Origin: Typhlomys cinereus
Lineage: Eukaryota > Chordata > Mammalia > Rodentia > Platacanthomyidae
Assembly (NCBI GenBank): GCA_023101885.1
Contig: JALPQD010000929.1
Location: 62,001-126,000 of the forward strand
Length of the DNA stretch: 64,000 nucleotides
Direction of reading: 5' to 3'
The number at the start of each line of letters is the position of its first letter. Position 1 is the first letter of the stretch. This document shows positions 42,275 to 53,632 of the stretch, piece by piece. A program made the translations under genes and the position numbers. The notes under the pieces were generated by a model, which worked only from the letters and a program-made list of their open reading frames with translations, was not told the origin of the DNA and searched no databases.

Positions 42275-43035
42275 CAGCCAGGAGAGCAGAGAGCACCCAG
42301 GAGAGCAGAGGGCAGCCAGGAGAGCAGAGGCAGCCAGGAGAGCAGAGGGAAGCCAGGAGAGCAGAGGGCAGCCAAGAGAGCAGAGGGCAGCCAGGAGAGC
42401 AGAGGGCAGCCAGGAGAGCAGAGGGCAGCCAGGAGAGCAGAGAGCAGAGAGCAGCCAGGAGAGCAGAGAGCAGCCAGGAGAGCAGAGGGCAGCCAGGAGA
42501 GCAGAGAGCAGCCAGGAGAGCAGAGGGCAGCCAGGAGAGCAGAGGGCAGCCAGGAGAGCAGAGGGCAGCCAGGAGAGCAGAGGGCAGCCAGGAGAGCAGA
42601 GAGCAGCCAGGAGAGCAGAGGGCAGCCAGGAGAGCAGCCAGGAGAGCAGAGGGCAGCCAGGAGAGCAGCCAGGAGAGCAGAGGGCAGCCAGGAGAGCAGA
42701 GGGCAGCCAGGAGAGCAGAGAGCAGCCAGGAGAGCAGAGAGCAGCCAGGAGAGCAGAGAGCAGCCAGGAGAGCAGAGGGCAGCCAGGAGAGCAGAGGGCA
42801 GCCAGGAGAGCAGAGAGCAGCCAGGAGAGCAGAGGGAAGCCAGGAGAGCAGCCAGGAGAGCAGAGGGCAGCCAGGAGAGCAGAGAGCAGCCAGGAGAGCA
42901 GAGAGCAGAGAGCAGCCAGGAGAGCAGCCAGGAGAGCAGAGGGCAGCCAGGAGAGCAGCCAGGAGAGCAGAGAGCAGAGAGCAGCCAGGAGAGCAGAGAG
43001 CAGAGAGCAGCCAGAAGAGCAGAGAGCAGCCCCGG
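42275..43035. repeat. 19-bp minisatellite, about 40 copies
   Basis: Unit GCCAGGAGAGCAGAGGGCA with few variants (GAGAGCAG, shorter AGCCAGGAGAGCAGCC units), spanning about 760 bp. Because 19 is not a multiple of 3 and the unit has no stop, long frames (336 and 276 codons) with 19-residue periodicity (QESRGQPGEQRAARRAEGS) run across it. These are artefacts. The array sits in the last CTNNBIP1 intron. Confidence 0.97.
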
Positions 43036-44659
43036 GTAAGTCCTATCTCAAAAACCCATGAGGATATAAAAGGCTCATCTCCCTAAGCTGCAGACCTCTG
43101 AGACCCCCACAGAACAGGCTGGGCCCAGCTATGTACAGATGTCATGGACAAAAGGAGCAACATTGCCTCCCCACGTGACCCACTCCAGAGCCAGAAGTTC
43201 CTCCAAGCCCAACCCACACAGCACCAAGCCCCCTGGGGACACAGGGCCTCGACTACACCATCTTGAAGGTCACTGAAACTCCAGCACCACTATATATAGA
43301 TCTAAGTGTCCCCAGACACTGCGGTGGCTACCTCTCCTGTATTCCCACAGGACCTCATACTTACCTAGTCAGGGCACAAAATTAGGCACCTGAAAGCTAA
43401 AAAAATGTGGCCCATTAGCCACGAGACTACAAATTCCCAAGGCACATGGAGGGAACTCCTGTTGAGTGGTGATCAACATAGGGAATTAACTTTGACTAAA
43501 CCCCTGCCAAGCTCAGGCACACACTGCGTTCAGGCTGGAGAAAACGGCCGCGTGCCTCAAAGCAAGCCGGGCGATTCTCCCTCTAGCTGCTCCGGCCCCT
43601 TCCCTGAAAGCTGGGGTCTGGATGCAGCCCTGCTTGACACCGTGAGCTCATTACCTTGCTTGAATGCCAGCTAGTGCCTGCCACCTCACCACCCGATACT
43701 ACAACGCCTCAGCTATCAGCTCTGGGGAAAGACTACCTGGAAAAACAGGTCCCAGATGGTCCTCCAAAGGGAAGAGCTTCTGAGGGAAGGAGGTAGCTCC
43801 GCCCAGACCAGCCTCCTCCACACACACCCGCCCCCTGGGCAGCAGGTGCTGTTTTTAGCAGCCCCAGGCTACAGGCCAGGTGTTCTCTACTCCTCCGTTC
43901 CTACAGCCCAGAGCTCCCAGAGGATGCTTTTCACCCAGAGGTAGCGCAGCTCTCGGGTTGCTATGGGAACAGTGGCCACAGATTCACCAAGGTCTTGGCA
44001 GTCATAGAGTAGCACCGAGCTCAGTGGCTGGTACTGGGTTCCAGGCGACAATCATAAGCGCATGAAGCCATGGAGTTGGGGGGGGCTGCACCAGTCAAAC
44101 TTGCACATGTGAGTCCCCAGCACAAGCCAATGAGGGCTCAGGAGGCAGCTGAAGGCCCTTCCCAGGCTTGGGCTCCCAGCACCTGGACCCGGGGTCCAGT
44201 TCTGACACTGACCCCCACTCTATCCATGGAAGTCCATGCATGCCCAGCCTCAGTTTACTCATCTGCAAAGCGTGATGACCAGCATCTAACAGCCACAGAA
44301 TAACGTTCAGCACGAGGCCTCATAAACAATCGCTGTGGGTCGGATTCCGGTTGTATTCCGAGTCGCTGTCACCCATTCCCACTCTCTGGTCACACGCACA
44401 ACCTTTGTGATTTCTCCTCCCAGCTGAGATCCTCATTCTCCCCATCCAAATTCTCCCAGCCCCCCCCCAAGGTCTCCCAGACCAGAGAACTTGGCTGTGC
44501 CGTGCAGGGACACAATGTGGTAGGTGAGGTGGGTCTGTCTCCCTGGGACCAGAGGACCAGGTCATCGCCTAAAGAACTGGCACAGTCTTCATGTTACATT
44601 TGGGACATCAGAGCCACCTCGGAGGCACACGGCTTCCTTCTCCCATCCTACTCCTCCTG

Positions 44660-44770
44660 TCGCCTGCCAACACATAGTTTTACCATCTTGACTCAGGCTG
44701 GCTTGGAACCCAAGCTCAGGCATCCTCCTGCCTCAGACTCTAGAGCAGTTGGGACGATGACTACCATGTC
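44660..44770 (-). repeat. B1 SINE fragment
   Basis: CAGGCTGGCTTGGAACCCAAGC, CATCCTCCTGCCTCAGACTC and GTTGGGACGATGACTACCATG. Minus-strand B1. Confidence 0.65.
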
Positions 44771-45159
44771 TCTTTCTGTTTACAACACAGAGTCCCAGAC
44801 TCCTCTGGAAGTCACTGTGGTTCACTGGGGCTGGGGAAGGACTCAGCAGTGTGCACTTTAGAAAACAGGGTCCCACTAAGTAGTGAGGGCTAGTAGGGAC
44901 CTCCAAGTTCTGGGATCTGCAGGTGTGCACTGCCAAGACTGACTATTTAAAATGCATATTCTCAGACTAGACACATACTGGGGTTCATTGGGACCAAGGG
45001 AGCTGGGGCCTGCAGAATGTGTATGTAGTGTGTGGGTACATATATGTGTGCGCACACATATTCCTATGTGACACGTGCACACATACGTGAGAAGGGCAGA
45101 GAACAACCTTGGATGCAGGTTCTCAAGAACTTTTCACTTTATTTTAATCAAGCTCTTTT

Positions 45160-45352
45160 TATTGTTTGCCATTGCATATGTCAGACTAGTTAGCATGAGA
45201 CCCTGCAGAGACCCTCCTGTCTTGGCCTCCCATCCTGCCACAGGCAAACTGGCATTACAGATACGTGCTACTGCACGTGGCTTTATGATTCAAACTCAGG
45301 TCGTGACACTTGCATGACAAACGCTCTTATCTATAAGCCACTTCCCCAGCCT
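45160..45352 (-). repeat. B1 + ID-like SINE pair
   Basis: Minus strand: a B1-like piece (TCTTGGCCTCCCATCCTG, GGCATTACAGATACGTGC) followed by a tRNA-like head (GATTCAAACTCAGGTCGTG ... ATAAGCCACTTCCCCAGCC). Confidence 0.6.
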
Positions 45353-46129
45353 CCATGCCAGTGTTAACGTGCACGCTTGCCTCGCCCCACAATCAACTCT
45401 AAATGTCCGGTCTCCGCAATAAGGGCACACCAGCAAGTCGGGCCCTAACCACTGCCCTGCAGCCACAATCCCACCCTCTCCTATTGGCTGGTGTAACCCC
45501 CCAACCCTCCTGTGGACTTCAGCACAAACATCACCCAGAGGTGCCTGCCTTTCCCGGCACTCAAGGTCCCCTAACAACCACACACAAGCTTTGGGGAGGG
45601 CACACGTGCACGACTAGGCTAGTCTCAGGGTCCACTCCCACATTCTTCTCCCATGTTGCATATACATGAAAACATCCACAGATCCCACAAGGCCCAGAGC
45701 AAACAGCGCCTTTTCTCTCTCTTCCGAGGCAGGCTGCTCATGCCTGGTTGTCCTATTTAGATCTGTGCAGCTAAAGCTCTTGTGCACTTGTCCCTGTGCC
45801 TGACAGGTCCTTCATGGACAGACCACCGTGTGCCGGGTGCTGAGCTCACAAGAAGGGCAGGCACCTATGAGGGGAGCTGTCCAAATGCTGGACAGAATGG
45901 ACCCTCGGTGTCCTTCCAGAACACAGGCCCACCTCTTACCATGATGGGGAAGTCAGAGTCCATTTAGGGGCTTTGAGGCCTCCAGGCATTGTTCTGGGGT
46001 CTAAAACAGCGGAACTGTGATCTGGGCGATGAGGATCAAAGAGGCCCTTCAGGAGCCAGAAGCTTCCGGAATGCTGGCGAAGCAGCCGGCCCTGCGTCTC
46101 AGCACATTCCTCTCCCTTTCTTGGAATTC

Positions 46130-46310
46130 TTTCTGTGCTTCTGTGACAGGATACACATCAAATCCTAGTTGATTTCTGTCTCAGTTTTGTTATTAGGTTA
46201 GAGGTAATTCTCATGCAAGTGTTGATTACAGTTGGAAAAAGATTAGCTTCCTGACCCATGGCGAATTCTCCCAGGGTCTGACTGTAATTTCAACACTGAT
46301 CCTGCTGTCA
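46130..46310. promoter_or_regulatory. AT-rich repeat-free block, candidate conserved element
   Basis: Contains GATACACATCAAATCCTAGTTG, GTTATTAGGTTAGAGGTAATTC and GTTGATTACAGTTGG. It has no repeat signature and no protein-like frame. Function is inferred from composition only. Confidence 0.25.
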
Positions 46311-47206
46311 CCTGGGGCCTCCAGAAGACGCCTCAAGACACACATGGGGAGAAGAGACCCAGAAGCCCCGTGGACGGTCCATGCGGCACCAGGCCAGGAC
46401 AGAGAAGCCCAGCTGCTTCCCATGGGAGAGCCACTCGGAACCACACCATCTCACCGAGTTGGGTTTCTGCATTACTCCAACGAACAGTTGCTCTAGGCCG
46501 GAAGCAGGACCAGTCCTGCAGGCTCCTGACCCTGTGTGACAACAGACGTGGGAAGGAAAGACTGGCATGGGGCTCCAGGAGCCAGAGTGGGGCATGGGCC
46601 GACCCTGGGGGGGGGAGACATTCACAAAGGAGGAAAGGCACAGAGGAGGATGGTGGGGGTGGATCCCAGATGACATAACACACTGGCGGGAGACAGAAGG
46701 TCAGGCCTCTATCCGCAGGGCGTAACAACGGTCAGGCGGGTAAAGAGCAGAGCTGGGTCACGCCAAGAAGTGCTGAGCCAGCGGGGGAGGGGCACTTCCT
46801 GGGAGCCGGTTCCTGATGGTGTTCTCATGACCACAGCTCTGGCAACAAGGTTCCCAGTATAACCACAGGACCCATTAGGCTCTCTGGTAGCAGCCTGAGC
46901 CAGCAGCTTTGGTTTCCCCAAGGAAAGCCAGAGGGGTCTGGAGAAGGCACGCTGGCCATAGCAGGGGTACAGTCCCCGAAGTCTCTCTCCGAGAGGAGAC
47001 AATTTAATCAGTTGGCAACTACTTCAAGCCCAGAGAGCCGCTGTGGCAGCACACAGTTCTCAGAGGCAAGAGGACATGGCTAAGTATGTTCCCAGGAAGA
47101 GAAAGAAGGAGAAAGTTCGAGACAAAAATAAGCCATGGCTAGATGGGGGTCGGGGGTGCGCGGAACACTTGGACTCATCTAAGACACGGCCGGAAATAAC
47201 TGTTCT

Positions 47207-47545
47207 GCCAGGCGTGGTGGTGCCCAAGGGTGATCCTGGCACTTGGGCAGCCAAGTGGATCACCCCGGGCTATACAACAAGACCCTATTTCAACAACAGA
47301 AGCAGGGTAGAGGTGACTCGGTGGATAAACCCTGCCACATACAGTGGGAGGCCGAGATGGGGACGCTGGCTGCTTAGCAGGCGGTCAGCAAGCTCTGGGT
47401 GCAGCTGAGAGACCTGCCTCCACACACCAAGAAAACCACCACCACACGCCTCTACATGGCCGTGCGCACACGCACACATGCAGCCTCACCTATTGGTGTC
47501 CCTCTGCCCGTGGGAGCGTGGACACACACATACGTGCGTACCATA
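47207..47545 (+). repeat. B1 followed by B4-type SINE
   Basis: B1 at 47207-47295 (GCCAGGCGTGGTGGTGCCC, GGGCTATACAACAAGACCC). A B4-like unit then follows (GTAGAGGTGACTCGGTGG ... CCTCTACATGGCCGTGCGC) with a degenerate CA tail. Confidence 0.65.
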
Positions 47546-47805
47546 AAGCCGAACGAAAAACGAGTTACAGATAACCAGTTGCCAGGAGACTTTTGCAACA
47601 CACCGGCGGGGGCCTGGGATTAACACTCCGGGGTCTGCACCTTGGGCAGTGCCAGGGCGGAAGAGCAGGAGCATCACTTTCACAGGCACCTGAGGGGGAC
47701 AGGCCTAGAACAGGGCGGCGGACACCTCCCTAATTTCTTTCCCCCCTCTGCGATGCTGTGTAGCAGCTTGAGTCACACCCATTCTTCAGATAACACGCCT
47801 TCTAC

Positions 47806-48009
47806 TTCGAGGCACATACGAGGGGCTGGGGGCCCTTCTGTTTCGAGACACATACGAGGGGCTGGGGGCCCTTCTGCCTCGAGGCACACACGAGGGGCTG
47901 GGGGCCCTTCTGCCTCGAGGCACACACGAGGGGCTGGGGGCCCTTCTGCCTCGAGGCACACACGAGGGGCTGGGGGCCCTTCTGCCTCGAGGCACACACG
48001 AGGGGCTGG
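47806..48009. repeat. 36-bp minisatellite, 5-6 copies
   Basis: Unit TCGAGGCACACACGAGGGGC plus TGGGGGCCCTTCTGCC. The first two copies are diverged (CATACGAGG, TTTCGAGACAC) and the last four nearly identical. The period is divisible by 3, so 12-residue repeats appear in frames on both strands (SASRHTRGAGGP on plus). The array ends exactly at the head of an ID element. Confidence 0.95.
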
Positions 48010-48095
48010 GGATAGAGTGCGGTCAGAGAGCGCTTGTGTAGTACAGCGACGGGCCTGAATTCAAACAAAGAAAACAAAAACAACCACAAACCCAG
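48003..48095 (+). repeat. ID SINE
   Basis: GGGGCTGGGGATAGAGTGCGG head, GAGAGCGCTTGTGTAGTACAG, a CCTGAATTCAAAC B-box region and an A-rich tail (AAAGAAAACAAAAAC). Its GGGGCTGGGG start overlaps the last copy of the 36-bp repeat. Confidence 0.7.
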
Positions 48096-48896
48096 ACACA
48101 GGCTGCGAGCCACCTGTAAATGTATCTTACGGATGAAGATTCACGCAGTGGCAGTCGATGCCTGCCGACCCGAACCCGGAGCTGAGGGACTGGCTCTAAG
48201 GCTTGGGCTACCTCACCTCTCTGAGCCAGAGCACTCACATCACAGGACTGTCGGGACATCATAAGGACCTCTGTGTATTACTTTGCAAGGAATCTGGCAT
48301 GAGGAAGAGCTTACTGCCATTGCGAGGATTACTAATATAAATAAGAACTGAAGACCCAACAGGAAGATGCCGGTTAATAAATGACGATGGAAGAATGGCT
48401 GCATCTTATGCAATGGTTAAAATCTACACATTTGAAAATTACTGAAGAGCATAGTGAAACTGTCTGAGGTACGAAAAACAGGTATTAAAATAAGTATTTG
48501 TGCCTATTTTTATAAAGGCTGCTGGGAAACGGCAGGATTCAGGCCTTTAAAACATCTGCTTCTCTCCTCCTGCTCTCTGCAGTGACCACACATCACTTCA
48601 TAGCCAGAAGAAGCGATCGATACACGCCGTGGAGGCGCAGCCTGTGAGGAAGGGATGCTGCGGCCGTCTCCCCTGGGCCTCTCAGCAGGGCAACCTTCCC
48701 AAGAAGCATCGATTTCCTCCGCGTCAAAGCAGAGCCTGCCTGGCTGTCAAGTACAGCTGGCCGCCCTCAGGGACTAAGGACACAGCTAAGGGAATTACTG
48801 CTCTGGGGCCTAAGCCATGGTTGTGTCCGAGCATCACCAAAGGCTTGGCAGAGCCAGCTCCACATACAGGATAGAAGGCAGCCGCAGTGCGACAGT

Positions 48897-49335
48897 TAGT
48901 GCTGGGCGTCAACTTGACACACCTGGTAGTAACGAAGATCGGCTGAGACCACACCTGGAAAGATCAGCTGAGACCCCCTGAAGGGATTGTACCGGCCCTG
49001 GATCCCATGGGAACCTCCACAGATCTCATGGGAACCTCCCAGTAATGGACCATATAAAAAGGAACCAAAGAGAAGAGACACTTTTGTAGCTGTGCTAGGA
49101 ATCGCTCTTCCTCCCGGCCGCCTGGTTTCTTCCAACCCTCCAAGTCTTCGACCAGACTAAAGACTCTAGGAATCCACCAGCCTCAGCCATCACTCACTTG
49201 ACTACTGGACTGAGCAGCTACTGGCAGCCATCGTCGGACTACCGCGGCCACATCTGTAAGCCAGCTCCACACATTCCCTGTTTATATATTCGTTGTGTTG
49301 ATTCTGCGTCTCTAGAGAACCTGACTAATACACAC
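48897..49335 (-). mobile_element. URR1-like (hAT-type) element, type B
   Basis: Starts GCGTCAACTTGACACACCTGG, contains GGACCATATAAAAAGGAACC and ends GTCTCTAGAGAACCTGACTAATAC. It is a reverse-complement relative of the 18.7 kb element. Family assignment is tentative. Confidence 0.5.
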
Positions 49336-50904
49336 AGTCCCAAGTTTAAGTAGTTCAACGCCCACTCAACAACGTGTGATGGGAGGGTCTGGCTCAGGCT
49401 TCCAGGGGCTGAAATAAATATGGAGGCAGAAGGAAGTGAACACACGGCCTGATCCATGAGTCAAAGCCACTCGTCACAGCTGTTAAGGTGCAGTGAGGGT
49501 ACGGTGCTAGCGGTGGGGCCTTTGTCTTTCTCGTGATGCTAAGGGGCCTCAGACTTGTCCTCCAGGCAGCAGGGCTCACTGCTGATGCCCCAGGGTCTTC
49601 AGAAGTCACTCTGGCTGCGGGAACCAAGAGCAAGAGGACCGAGATGCTAACTGGAGCTCGGCAAAGCTGGAGACGAGAGTTAACACAGGCTCAGAACAAG
49701 ATGAGGTTCAACCAAGAAGCAGCAAAGCAGATTTGGGAAGCATTAGCATGGGAGAATCGAAGGTCCTGCTAGTGACGGCACAGCCAGGAAACAGTCAAAG
49801 CAGCGCCCAGCTCATGTATCTAGTGAGAACACAGGTACGAGAAGAAATGTCGTTGGGGAAGCGGCCAAGCTGGACCTGCTGAGCACTGAGGGGTGGGGAG
49901 GGGGGCAAGGGAGCTACGCCAAGACACCCCCATGTGAGGCTCTGGGGGTCAAGAGAAGGGTCTGGGCTCAGGTACCAACCTGAGCTCTCTGGGAAGTTGC
50001 GTGAGATAGAGAGGAGACAAGAGCGAATGGAACCTGCACAGTGGGGAGGGAGGAAGAGGTGAGGGAGGAAGAGACATCACAGAAGAAAGATGGTCAGAGT
50101 CTGTGTCCAGCAGAGGCCAGCAGACTGAGGACGGGAAGGACAGGTCCCTCCGTGCTAGAGGGCCACTGCCACCCCCACGCCACTGCAACAGTTTGGTCAG
50201 CTCCTAAGGCTCAGGCCTAGGGTCTTCTCCACTATCTGTCTGACATGGGTAAAGAGATGCTCATGGGTCAGGCCCTCCAGCCCTGGAAGACGAGAGTGGG
50301 TAGACGAGAGGTGCTGGCTGGATCCCCAGGAATGAGGCCCAGCGCTGCCACACAGGTTCCTGCATCAACACCTTTGCGAGGACGGCCCGAGGGGCTGCTG
50401 GACGTCAGCCCTGGAACGCCTAGGCGGAATCCTGCCATCTGCTGAAGAGCAGAGCCCCCTAGTGGGCAGGAGCGCAGGTCCCCACCCGACGGGTCCCTGC
50501 CCTGTGATAAGACTTCGGCCACTTGGGCACAGAGGGCACCCTGGTGCATCGGCTGAGGTCCACTCTACGAATGGAGATGGTGGTGGTTACAAGTTATTAC
50601 AGATCCACTGAGCCTTAGAGCATATGGGCAGATACGCACGTAAGCCTTAGATATGCCAGCCAATGGGGCTTTCCTGTGCATCTGTGTGTTGTGTCTGGAG
50701 CACAAATGCTGCCCCCCCCCCAAGCCAGTCCTGGGACTCCTCAGCGCCTCCTGCGGTAGTTTTAGGCCTCTCCGGCTGGTCAGAGACGACCTTTGGGAAA
50801 GTAGGGGCAGTCTGCCAGGGTGCCGGCAGCGGGACCTCTCCAGCCTCTACCTCTGTGATTTTCTTCTCCAGTCCAGGGACCTGGACACAGAAAGTGTCTA
50901 TGGA

Positions 50905-51155
50905 GGGCATACACCCAGGAGGACCCAGATTCCAGATGCTACACACCTAAGAGGACCCAGATTCCAGATGCTACACACCTAAGAGGACCCAGATTCCGGG
51001 TGCTACACACCTAAGAGGACCCAGATTCCAGATGCTACACACCTAAGAGGACCCAGATTCCGGGTGCTACACACCTAAGAGGACCCAGATTCCGGGTGCT
51101 ACACACCTAAGAGGACCCAGATTCCGGGTGCTACACACCTAAGAGGACCCAGATT
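50905..51155. repeat. 32-bp minisatellite, about 8 copies
   Basis: Unit GAGGACCCAGATTCC plus (AGAT/GGGT)GCTACACACCTAA. The variants AGATG and GGGTG alternate, so unit types can be scored along the array. Confidence 0.95.
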
Positions 51156-51279
51156 CTGGAGTTTCATGGAGTCACACCTATCCACTTCTGGCTGCTCAGC
51201 AGTTTCGGAGTCGGTCCAACAGTGAGGTAAATCAACGTGACCTACCTTTCTCTCTCTGTCTCTCTGTCTCTCTCTGAAA

Positions 51280-51435
51280 AGGGGTCTCGAGTAGCCTCCG
51301 TGGTCAAGGATGACCCTGAAGGTCATCCTGTCCGAGTGTGGGAGCTCAGGTATGAGTTACCACTAAACTTACTCAGCATTAGGCTTGGATCATGGATGAA
51401 GTATTTTATCAACTGAAGTAACATTTCCAACCCTT
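51280..51435 (-). repeat. B1 + ID SINE fragments
   Basis: GGGGTCTCGAGTAGCCTCCG, then GGGAGCTCAGGTATGAGTTACC (minus B1), and GGCTTGGATCATGGATGAAG ... ATTTCCAACCC (ID-like, decayed). Confidence 0.45.
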
Positions 51436-51559
51436 ATTGTGACCTGCTCATTGCTATTCAACTGTTGGTTCACCTATGTGAGATAAAGAGTTTGTTTATA
51501 GGATATATATGATATAAACAAGTACAATGTAAAATCTATGCATATCATACATTGTGTTC

Positions 51560-51655
51560 ATTATGATGGGGTCTTATGGTTCCCAAGCCAGCCTTGAACT
51601 CTGGGTTCTCCTGCCTTCATCTCCCAAACACAGGGATTACAGGTATGTACCACAG
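51560..51655 (-). repeat. B1 SINE
   Basis: GATGGGGTCTTATGGTTCCC, AAGCCAGCCTTGAACTCTGG and ACAGGGATTACAGGTATGTACC. Minus-strand B1. Confidence 0.8.
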
Positions 51656-51685
51656 TTAAACATATATATATATAAAATTTTTTTA

Positions 51686-51760
51686 CAGGCTGCAGATGTA
51701 GCTCTTTCGTAGAGCACTTGCCTTGTGCTTGATCCCTAGCACACAAAATTTTTTCCATTT
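51686..51760 (+). repeat. ID SINE
   Basis: AGGCTGCAGATGTAGCTCTTTCG, AGAGCACTTGCCTTGTGC and TTGATCCCTAGCAC, in plus orientation. Confidence 0.75.
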
Positions 51761-51804
51761 CATCTTATTATAAGAGAAATGTATGGACAAAATAAAAAAG
51801 TAGC

Positions 51805-52105
51805 GGGGCTGGAGAGGTGGCTCAGGGGTTAAGCCTCCGCCTTGCAGGCGGAAGGTCCCGAGTTCGGATCCCAGATCCCACGTATAGACGCCAGGCGGAA
51901 GCGGGGGCGGCCTGCGCTTCTGGTCCTGGTAGGGCGGAGCCTGTGAATCCCGGGGCAGAAGGAGGTGGAGGCGTCCATGGTGGTTCGCGAATTCGTCCAT
52001 GGTTCTACATATACACAGACACACACACACACGCGCGCACATACACACGCACATGCGCACAGTTGAATAAATAATAATAATAAAAAATAAATAAAAATAA
52101 ATAAA
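51805..52105 (+). mobile_element. B2-like SINE, younger subfamily, with perfect 14-bp target-site duplication
   Basis: The best-preserved copy in the window: GGGGCTGGAGAGGTGGCTCA head, GTTCGGATCCCAGATCCCAC B-box region, GGCGGCCTGCGCTTCTGGTCC, CATGGTGGTTCGCGAATTCG, CA/CG tract, and an AATAAATAATAATAATAAAAAA tail. The direct repeat AATAAAAAAGTAGC is at 51791-51804 and 52106-52119. Confidence 0.97.
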
Positions 52106-52189
52106 AATAAAAAAGTAGCTTTACAAACCATGATTCAGAAAGTCAAAGTCCTACATTAGTAACTATATTAGTCCTATATTACTCCTTAT

Positions 52190-52262
52190 CGGCATTTTCT
52201 GCTCAGTGATAGAGTGCCACTTAGCACATACCCCACCTACCATCCTCAGCACCACACATTTT
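52190..52262 (+). repeat. ID SINE, degenerate
   Basis: TTTTCTGCTCAGTGATAGAGTGCC and CATCCTCAGCACCACAC match an ID element's middle and end. Confidence 0.6.
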
Positions 52263-53632
52263 TTTTCTCTTAATAGTCCAGAATGCACTCCCATAAGTGA
52301 ATGCATGGGGGGGGTGGAAGGTGGTGTTGGAGGTGGAGTCTATCCGGCATGGCCCTACTTCTTCCGACTCTCCATTGCAAGCATTCCACAGGGACATCTG
52401 TGCTAAAGTTTGGGAGCTCGGCCACTTAGGGAGGAGTCAGGCTTTCAGGTAGACCTGGCTCAGGAGCCAGGAGAGGGCCCATCCTGAAAACCCAAATCAT
52501 CCATGGAGAGAAAAGGCCCCTCCCAAGACACTCGGGAGGGCGGACGCACTACACACCTTTGTCTGTGCTGCTGATCAGCGTGCCGGGGCCGGCTGTGCGT
52601 GCAAGTGCTGGCCCAGGCCGCTGCTGAGCCCCGAGGCTCCCTGGAAGGTTTCTGCCGAGCTGGGTGTGCAGGGCAGGCCACATCCAGCGTCCGAGTCTGA
52701 GAACCAGTCCCTCTGCAGGGCAGGGCCCGAGACATGCGGGATAACAGGGCGGCAGCCCCGCCACTGTCCCCGGCCTCACAGCGCAGCACATGCCCTCATC
52801 AGCGCTCTGTTCCAGTCGCCGCTCCTGCCCGGACATGCCACAGCTGCAGTTTTTCATGTCAATAATCCCAATGACAGAAGACAGAAAAGGCCCCTGCAGA
52901 GCTACGGCTCAGAACGTCGGGCTACTGTGCCGGGAGGGGAGCCTCGACAAGTGAACGCCCTGTGCCCTCATCGGGTGGGCAAGAGGCTAGTGAGGAGCTG
53001 CCTGGAGTTGGGCTGCAGGTTTGAGTCCCGCGTTCCCCAGTAACTGATTACATGATAAGGGCAGCGACTTACTCCTTCAAACCACTGTCTGCTAACTAGA
53101 AGCAACACAACGACAGTTCCCTGCAGTTAAAAGATGCGCATCCCTCCGGACACAATCTCTGCTGCGAAATAAGCACTCGAACTTAAGCGCACGAGTACTG
53201 AGAACTCCCGTAGCACATCCGGGCCCTGGGGAGTTGTCCCTTCCACTCAGAGCCACAGCGTCACCGCGTGGCTGATCCACAGTGTTGTACTGTGTGCCAC
53301 ACGCTGAGCGGCTTCAGCCGCCAGACAAGGTGGTAGTGGCAGGAGTCAGGTTGAAGGTTAAGGAAATCTAATGGTAATTACACCCTCTGACATTATCTGG
53401 CCACCAGAACCTCCATTCCTTGCTTCCTCTAGGCCTCGAAAGGGTTCCACCATCTGTCTGGCTGGGTTTCGGCTCCCTTCTGGAGGAGGAGATGGGACCA
53501 GACCGGAGGCTGTCTGTGAGGAGAGTGGGCCATGGACCCTCCTTTTCTGTCCCAAATCCCTGAATCACACATCTGGCTTCCTGAAAGACCCGGGGCCAGG
53601 AAGTGCCCGGCTGGCGCGCGGCCTGCACTTAC

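Larger units (their letters stand above)
35458..53632 (-). other. CTNNBIP1: CTNNBIP1 last intron
   Basis: An intron of about 18.2 kb bounded by GTAAGT (53632-53627) and CTGCAG (35463-35458). Apart from the repeats listed it holds four minisatellites, an L1 fossil and unique stretches (36.1-36.9, 37.0-38.3, 40.5-41.2, 43.0-44.6, 45.4-47.2, 48.1-48.9, 49.3-50.9, 52.3-53.6 kb) in which I see no other gene. MIR-like pieces are near 44190-44285 and 48170-48240. Confidence 0.9.

Noticed and set aside
43060..43075. TATA-like GATATAAAAGG as a promoter
   Set aside because: No initiator, CpG enrichment or downstream exon; isolated match in an intron next to a minisatellite.
42076..43086. 336-codon plus-strand ORF with 19-residue repeats
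   Set aside because: It is read through the 19-bp minisatellite; more than one frame is open over the same DNA. No domain or splice context.
47642..48058. 138-codon ORF with 12-residue repeats, open on both strands
   Set aside because: 36-bp minisatellite; unit length divisible by 3 explains periodicity. No start/splice support.
50905..51155. CRISPR-like direct repeats (32 bp)
   Set aside because: Copies are contiguous with no spacers, and the genome is mammalian; this is a minisatellite.
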